9,244 nt of DNA. Source: Chloroflexota bacterium (lineage in GTDB: Bacteria; Chloroflexota; Anaerolineae; Aggregatilineales; UBA2796). The translations under genes and the position numbers were made by a program. Location: positions 1 to 9,244 of the forward strand of contig JAGHYP010000100.1 in NCBI GenBank assembly GCA_017743585.1. The letters run 5' to 3'. This document shows, piece after piece, positions 6,170-9,244 of this stretch (its first letter is position 1; every line of letters starts with the position of its first letter). The notes below the pieces were generated by a model. That model did no database searches. It was not told the DNA's origin and saw only the letters and a list, made by a program, of their open reading frames with translations.

Positions 6170-7543
6170 ATGAGCTTACTTCGTATCGGTGTGGTGCTGG
6201 CGCTGGCGCTGATGTTTGCCGCGCCGCAACAAACTGCGCGCGCCGACGCGATCGTCGTCACGCCGGCTAACCTGCAAGGCTGGGAGATCGCCAACATCCA
6301 GCCCAATAACATCCCTGTGAGCAGTTTCGTGGAGGGCCCTGGCAAGCCGCCGCTCGGCACAGCCAGCTATCGCGTGCGCCTCGATGCCCGCCCGTCAATG
6401 GTCATAATTGCGCGCTACGATTTCGAGGAGCGCAAGCTGACTGAGATCAAAGACATCTCTTACCACACCTATCGCAGCGGCAGCAACGCGGCGCACGATT
6501 GGTTCATCAACATCTTCGTCAGCACTGACCCGAACCGCCCGTACGCCAACTGCCGCATTGACTTCGCAGCACCGCCCGGCGAGCAGGACGTCTGGTTCTT
6601 CAAGCCTGCCACAGATGAAAGCGTCTACAACTACGGCTGGAGCGTGCATCATGCAGATCAGAAGCTGAAGCAGTGCCCTATCACGATCGGATATGACAAC
6701 ACTCTCTCCTTCAAAGGCGTCCTAGAAGCCTTCAAGGATTATCCTGACACGATCTTGCGCCCGCCTGCGCAGTTCCAGCCCGTGATCAGCTTCAACACAG
6801 GCTACAACGGACCGGATACGCACGCCAATCACGACGCAGCCATTGACGCCATCACCATCAACCAGACTACGTGGGACTTCGAGGTGAGCTTTGAAGGCGA
6901 TCAGCGCGTCGTCACGCCTAACTCACTGGTGGATTGGGAGATCGCACCAATCAACGAAGGCGCGATTGTCTCCTTCGGCTTTGTGAACGGCCCAGGCGAG
7001 CCGCCGCTCGGCAAGGGCAGCTATCGCGTCAAGCTGGACGATAGACCTTCACAGCTGATCATCATGAACTTCAGCTTCGTCGGCTTCAAGCTCAGCGACC
7101 TACAGACCATCTCCTTCCACACCTACCGCAGCGGCGATAACGCGCGCGACTGGTTCTTGAACCTGTTCGTCAGCTCGAAGGGCGAGGGCCAAGCCGATTG
7201 CCGCATCGACTTTGCCACAGATGCTGGGCCGAAAGGCCAATGGACCTTCAAGAACGCGACCGATCCGAACCAGTTCAATTACGGCTGGACAGTCCACAAC
7301 GCGGGCTCGAAGCGTTGCCCCGTGATCGTCGGCTACGAGAGCAGCAAGTCGTTCAGCGAGATCAAGCGCCTCTTTGAGGCCTACCCGAATGCCTCGCTGC
7401 AGCCGATAGAGGCCTCAGGGCCGGTCATCACCTTCAACACGGGCTATAACTCCAAAGGCACGCACACTGACCACGACGCTGCCATTGACGCCATCACAAT
7501 CAACGACATCACCTGGGATTTTGAGGTGACGAAGGGTGAGTAA
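6170..7543 (+). CDS. secreted two-repeat beta-rich protein
   Basis: This encodes 457 residues, beginning with a Sec signal peptide (MSLLRIGVVLALALMFAAPQ, cut probably near ARADA, residue 26). The rest is two copies of one domain of about 210 residues (28-239 and 246-453). Each copy has, in order: a VVTP..L..WEI strand, F..GPG.PPLG..SYRV.LD.RPS, an IS(Y/F)HTYRSG strand, DWF.N.FVS, a Cys in CRIDFA, a tyrosine segment YGW.VH, a second Cys in the CP(I/V)I(V/I)GY strand, FNTGYN, and H-x-x-HDAAIDAITIN followed by TWDFEV. The conserved Cys pairs (C128/C169 and C344/C383) suggest one disulfide per domain. The pattern resembles concanavalin A-like jelly-roll domains found in exported bacterial proteins, which is a guess at fold. 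No catalytic motif is visible and no C-terminal anchor or sorting signal was found. Its role may be carbohydrate or surface binding. It has its own promoter and is followed by its relative after 34 bases. Confidence 0.85.
   Translation: MSLLRIGVVLALALMFAAPQQTARADAIVVTPANLQGWEIANIQPNNIPVSSFVEGPGKPPLGTASYRVRLDARPSMVIIARYDFEERKLTEIKDISYHTYRSGSNAAHDWFINIFVSTDPNRPYANCRIDFAAPPGEQDVWFFKPATDESVYNYGWSVHHADQKLKQCPITIGYDNTLSFKGVLEAFKDYPDTILRPPAQFQPVISFNTGYNGPDTHANHDAAIDAITINQTTWDFEVSFEGDQRVVTPNSLVDWEIAPINEGAIVSFGFVNGPGEPPLGKGSYRVKLDDRPSQLIIMNFSFVGFKLSDLQTISFHTYRSGDNARDWFLNLFVSSKGEGQADCRIDFATDAGPKGQWTFKNATDPNQFNYGWTVHNAGSKRCPVIVGYESSKSFSEIKRLFEAYPNASLQPIEASGPVITFNTGYNSKGTHTDHDAAIDAITINDITWDFEVTKGE
6251..6886 (+). 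repeat. internal repeat copy 1 of the two-repeat secreted protein
   Basis: This stretch codes for residues 28-239 and is duplicated at 6905-7528. The most conserved words are PGKPPLG, HTYRSG, NCRIDF, FNTGYN and HDAAIDAITIN. DNA similarity is strongest near the end, where both copies encode HDAAIDAITIN with nearly the same codons. Confidence 0.8.
6905..7528 (+). repeat. internal repeat copy 2 of the two-repeat secreted protein
   Basis: This stretch codes for residues 246-453 and pairs with copy 1. Matching words are PGEPPLG, HTYRSG, DCRIDF, FNTGYN and HDAAIDAITIN. A short acidic linker (FEGDQ) separates the copies. Confidence 0.8.
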
Positions 7544-7565
7544 TCCCCCTGCTGTTCACGGGAAA

Positions 7566-7569
7566 GGGA
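7566..7569 (+). promoter_or_regulatory. ribosome binding site for start at 7578
   Basis: GGGA (within AAAGGGAT) with an eight-base spacer precedes ATG 7578. It favours that start over GTG 7536, which overlaps the preceding gene and would put 14 polar residues before the signal peptide. Confidence 0.5.
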
Positions 7570-7577
7570 TTTCAGAT

Positions 7578-8642
7578 ATGTTGAGGTTCGCCCGCAATTT
7601 ACTCGTAGCAAGCCTAGTGGGCGCGCTGCTAGGCGCGGCGCAGCCCGCCCAAGCGACGCCTCTGCACGCATGGGCGGGCAACATGCATGGCTGGTATCCC
7701 TACTATTCTGGCAGCGCGCCCATGCCGAGTTTCGCTGATGGCCCGGCCGGGGTGCCGCTGGGAAAGGGCAGTTTCGGCGTTCATGCGCCTGCCTTCGTGC
7801 CGCAAAACAGTGGCTCGGGCATGAGCCGCGGCGATTTCAGAGGCGCGCCGCTGAACACGCTCAGCATCTCGTACTGGGTGTACAACAGCGATACCTCAAA
7901 CAACAATTGGCGGATCAAGCTGTATATCAACACAACGGGGTATATCAATCCGTTGGAAGATCTTTCTGCCAATTGTGCGCTGGAGTACGTCCACGTGCTG
8001 CCTGCCCGAAACACATGGGCGCGGAAAGTGCCAACGGCAGCGCGAGGCGGCTACACGACCAGCGGCGGCTGGGTGATCAGAGGAGATGAGTTCCCAGAGT
8101 GCGGCTTTGATCCCATGTGGCCCAACACCAAGCCTGGCTCTTGGCAGAGGCCAGCCTCGTGGGACCACATTGTTGCAACCTATCCTGACGCTGTTATCGC
8201 GCCCTGGTACTGGACGACCATCTTGATGCAAATTTACAACCCTGCTGCGCCGTATGGCTCGCAGTCGCTGAGGGGCGCGATTGACAACGTCACCATCAAC
8301 GATGTGACGTGGGATTTCGAGCTGGAACCGCCGCCTGGTGGCTTCGAACTCGGCGCGCGCTACGATCCACGGCCTAGCGATCGCCTGATAGTCTACTGCA
8401 GACCAGGGCATATCTTGGTCCACGGCACCGGGCGCGGCCAAGGCTTCTTCCTAGGCCTCTTCGAGTTCGGGGCGCTCGAGTGGGCGGGCGAGGAGGGCCT
8501 CCGCCTCGATAGGGGCATAGATGGCGTCCTCTCCGCCAGCATGGGGCCAGAAGGGCACATTTGGGTTGCTTGGACGGGCGGTCAGTTTAACGCCACTGGA
8601 CTCCCTGAGCATGGCTTCGCCAAGCTTGTCAAGTGCGGGTAG
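7578..8642 (+). CDS. secreted single-repeat protein with extra C-terminal domain
   Basis: This encodes 354 residues with a Sec signal peptide (MLRFARNLLVASLVGALLGA, cut after AQA, residue 26). Residues 27-247 form one domain related to the repeats of the upstream protein. It opens with HAWAGNMHGWYP and has FADGPAGVPLGKGSFGV, an LSISYWVYNSD strand (matching HTYRSG of the relative), Cys 133 and 175, and ends in GAIDNVTINDVTWDFEL. A proline-rich linker (EPPPGG) leads to a C-terminal domain of about 95 residues (257-354). This begins DPRPSDRLIVYCRPGHILVHG, contains GHIWVAWTGGQFN and ends FAKLVKCG. Its cysteines, C274 and C353, may pair. I have seen a comparable YC-x-x-x-x-I-x-V-type tail in exported Chloroflexota proteins, but cannot name a family. 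There is no catalytic signature. It lies 34 bases after the two-repeat protein, probably in the same transcript, and a GC-rich hairpin follows its stop. Confidence 0.82.
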   Translation: MLRFARNLLVASLVGALLGAAQPAQATPLHAWAGNMHGWYPYYSGSAPMPSFADGPAGVPLGKGSFGVHAPAFVPQNSGSGMSRGDFRGAPLNTLSISYWVYNSDTSNNNWRIKLYINTTGYINPLEDLSANCALEYVHVLPARNTWARKVPTAARGGYTTSGGWVIRGDEFPECGFDPMWPNTKPGSWQRPASWDHIVATYPDAVIAPWYWTTILMQIYNPAAPYGSQSLRGAIDNVTINDVTWDFELEPPPGGFELGARYDPRPSDRLIVYCRPGHILVHGTGRGQGFFLGLFEFGALEWAGEEGLRLDRGIDGVLSASMGPEGHIWVAWTGGQFNATGLPEHGFAKLVKCG

Positions 8643-8651
8643 GCTGCAGGT

Positions 8652-8697
8652 GCGCGGGCGAGGTGGAGCCTTGCCATTGCAGCGCGCCCGCCCGCGC
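8652..8697 (+). terminator. GC-only hairpin just after the stop codon, possible terminator or mRNA end structure
   Basis: GCGCGGGCG (8652-8660) pairs perfectly with CGCCCGCGC (8689-8697), with a 28-base loop, starting ten bases after the stop at 8642. No T run follows, so a classical intrinsic terminator is not supported. Stabilisation of the mRNA 3' end or a Rho-related structure is equally possible. Confidence 0.35.
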
Positions 8698-8710
8698 CTG
8701 CGCGCCGATC

Positions 8711-8736
8711 GAAGTTGCTTGGTGAGAAACAACTTC
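8711..8736. repeat. 7-bp inverted repeat in the gene-relic spacer
   Basis: GAAGTTG (8711-8717) and CAACTTC (8730-8736) flank a 12-base loop, at the point where recognisable relic coding sequence begins. It could be a hairpin or a scar of the rearrangement that removed the front of the relic. Confidence 0.3.
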
Positions 8737-8820
8737 AAAGGTGCGCACGTTGACCACGACTTCGCCGTTGACGCGATCGCGAATCTCAACATCGTGTGAA
8801 ACTTCAAGGCAAAGAGCTAG
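8727..8820 (+). pseudogene. decayed 3' fragment of a secreted repeat-domain gene
   Basis: Reading from 8727, the plus strand gives RNNFKGAHVDHDFAVDAIANLNIV, TGA at 8797-8799, then NFKAKS and TAG at 8818-8820. Without gaps this aligns to the end of the two-repeat protein: KGTHTDHDAAIDAITIN, then DITWDFEVTK. The TGA falls exactly on the conserved Trp (TGG to TGA), and NFK matches DFE. The front of the domain and any signal peptide are missing. This is therefore the truncated tail of a further tandem copy, stuck between two intact relatives. No ribosome site or start supports expression. Confidence 0.65.
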
Positions 8821-8827
8821 GGAATCC

Positions 8828-8842
8828 CTGCCACTTTGGCAG
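8828..8842. repeat. perfect 6-bp-stem hairpin before the last gene
   Basis: CTGCCA-CTT-TGGCAG folds into a six-pair stem with a three-base loop, seven bases before the ribosome site of the last gene. An 11-bp palindrome, AGGGA-A-TCCCT (8819-8829), abuts it. It may be an operator or a leader structure; no T tract follows. Confidence 0.35.
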
Positions 8843-8849
8843 CAAGATG

Positions 8850-8856
8850 AGGAGGG
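8850..8856 (+). promoter_or_regulatory. strong ribosome binding site for start at 8865
   Basis: AGGAGGG with an eight-base spacer precedes ATG 8865. It is the best-matching ribosome site in the window and supports the partial last gene. Confidence 0.7.
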
Positions 8857-8864
8857 TTGATCTT

Positions 8865-9244
8865 ATGTTGAAGTTCACCATTCGTCTTTTGCTTGTGGCG
8901 AGCTTGGCGGGCGCGCTGCTGAGCGCAGCCCAGCCTGCGGAAGCCCAGACGAAGCCGCGGCATACATGGCCGGGCGACACGCAGGGGTGGTATCCTTTCC
9001 AAACAGGCAGCGCGCCGAAGCCGAGCTTCGCCTACGGCCCGAGCACACCGCCGCGCAGGACAGGCAGCATCGGCGTTCATGGGTCCACAGTGCCGCCGGG
9101 CAGTGGCTCGGGCATGAGTCGCGGCGATTTCAGAAACACGCCGCTGAGCAGCCTCAGCATCTCGTATTGGACGTACAACAGCGATACCTCAGCTAACAAC
9201 TGGCGGATCACGTTGCACATCAGGATAACAGGACCTGTTGATCC
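8865..9244 (+). CDS. secreted repeat-domain protein, 5' part, paralogue of the gene at 7578 (cut by window edge)
   Basis: The first 126 codons are open to the window edge. The product opens with a Sec signal peptide (MLKFTIRLLLVASLAGALLS, cut after AEA, residue 27). It then follows the gene at 7578 closely: GWYP, GSAP.PSFA.GP, the GSGMSRGDFR word, LSISYW.YNSDTS and NNWRI. Over the 36 residues matching positions 78-113 of that protein I count 29 identities, and the DNA of 9101-9210 is nearly the same as 7808-7917. This is therefore a recent tandem duplicate. The conserved Cys pair and any C-terminal domain lie beyond the edge. It is separated from its paralogue by the decayed fragment and hairpins, so it may have its own promoter, though I found none convincing. 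Confidence 0.85.
   Translation, partial: MLKFTIRLLLVASLAGALLSAAQPAEAQTKPRHTWPGDTQGWYPFQTGSAPKPSFAYGPSTPPRRTGSIGVHGSTVPPGSGSGMSRGDFRNTPLSSLSISYWTYNSDTSANNWRITLHIRITGPVD

Noticed and set aside
7896..8441. 181-codon minus-strand frame
   Set aside because: It is antisense to the secreted repeat protein and its composition is that of a shadow frame.
1..9244. CRISPR array, tRNA or rRNA genes, transposase or phage genes
   Set aside because: I looked on both strands and found no spaced direct repeats of CRISPR type, no cloverleaf-like sequence and no mobile-element protein. The only repeats belong to the secreted gene family and the small promoter-region elements.

Overview
The window is a gene-dense stretch of a GC-rich bacterial chromosome. 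Shine-Dalgarno sites of the GGAG/AGGAGG type, GTG as well as ATG starts, Sec signal peptides and the absence of introns all indicate a bacterium. The mix of paired acyl-CoA dehydrogenases, a two-helix membrane protein with an N-x-x-G-x-LS-type N-terminus and secreted jelly-roll-like repeat proteins makes me think of Chloroflexota. That placement is an inference from gene style, and no marker gene here proves it.

Left part (1-1551). A TatD-family metal-dependent hydrolase lies on the minus strand, and a possible downstream reading frame runs off the left edge. To its right, on the plus strand, is what I read as the relic of a stand-alone receiver domain (CheY-like). The relic has the acidic pair, the phospho-acceptor Asp at codon 57 and the switch Thr at codon 87, but it is broken by one extra base near 1449 and lacks the conserved Lys.

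Middle (1554-4784). An unusual acyl-CoA dehydrogenase (plus) converges on a small membrane protein (minus). That protein is in turn divergent from a second, canonical acyl-CoA dehydrogenase (plus). The divergent spacer (3361-3533) holds a good minus-strand promoter, a 13-bp palindrome, a 13-bp tandem repeat and a perfect hairpin.

Right part (4785-9244). Twenty-five bases after the second dehydrogenase comes a secreted family 8 glycoside hydrolase that resembles reducing-end xylose-releasing exo-oligoxylanase (Rex). A strong candidate promoter overlaps its stop codon. It should drive a series of secreted proteins: a two-copy repeat protein, a related single-copy protein with an extra C-terminal domain, a decayed fragment of the same domain with TGA at the conserved Trp, and the 5' part of a close paralogue of the second protein. 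This is a tandem-expanding family of exported beta-rich proteins next to an exported xylo-oligosaccharide enzyme. A shared role in binding or processing plant polysaccharide outside the cell is possible but unproven.
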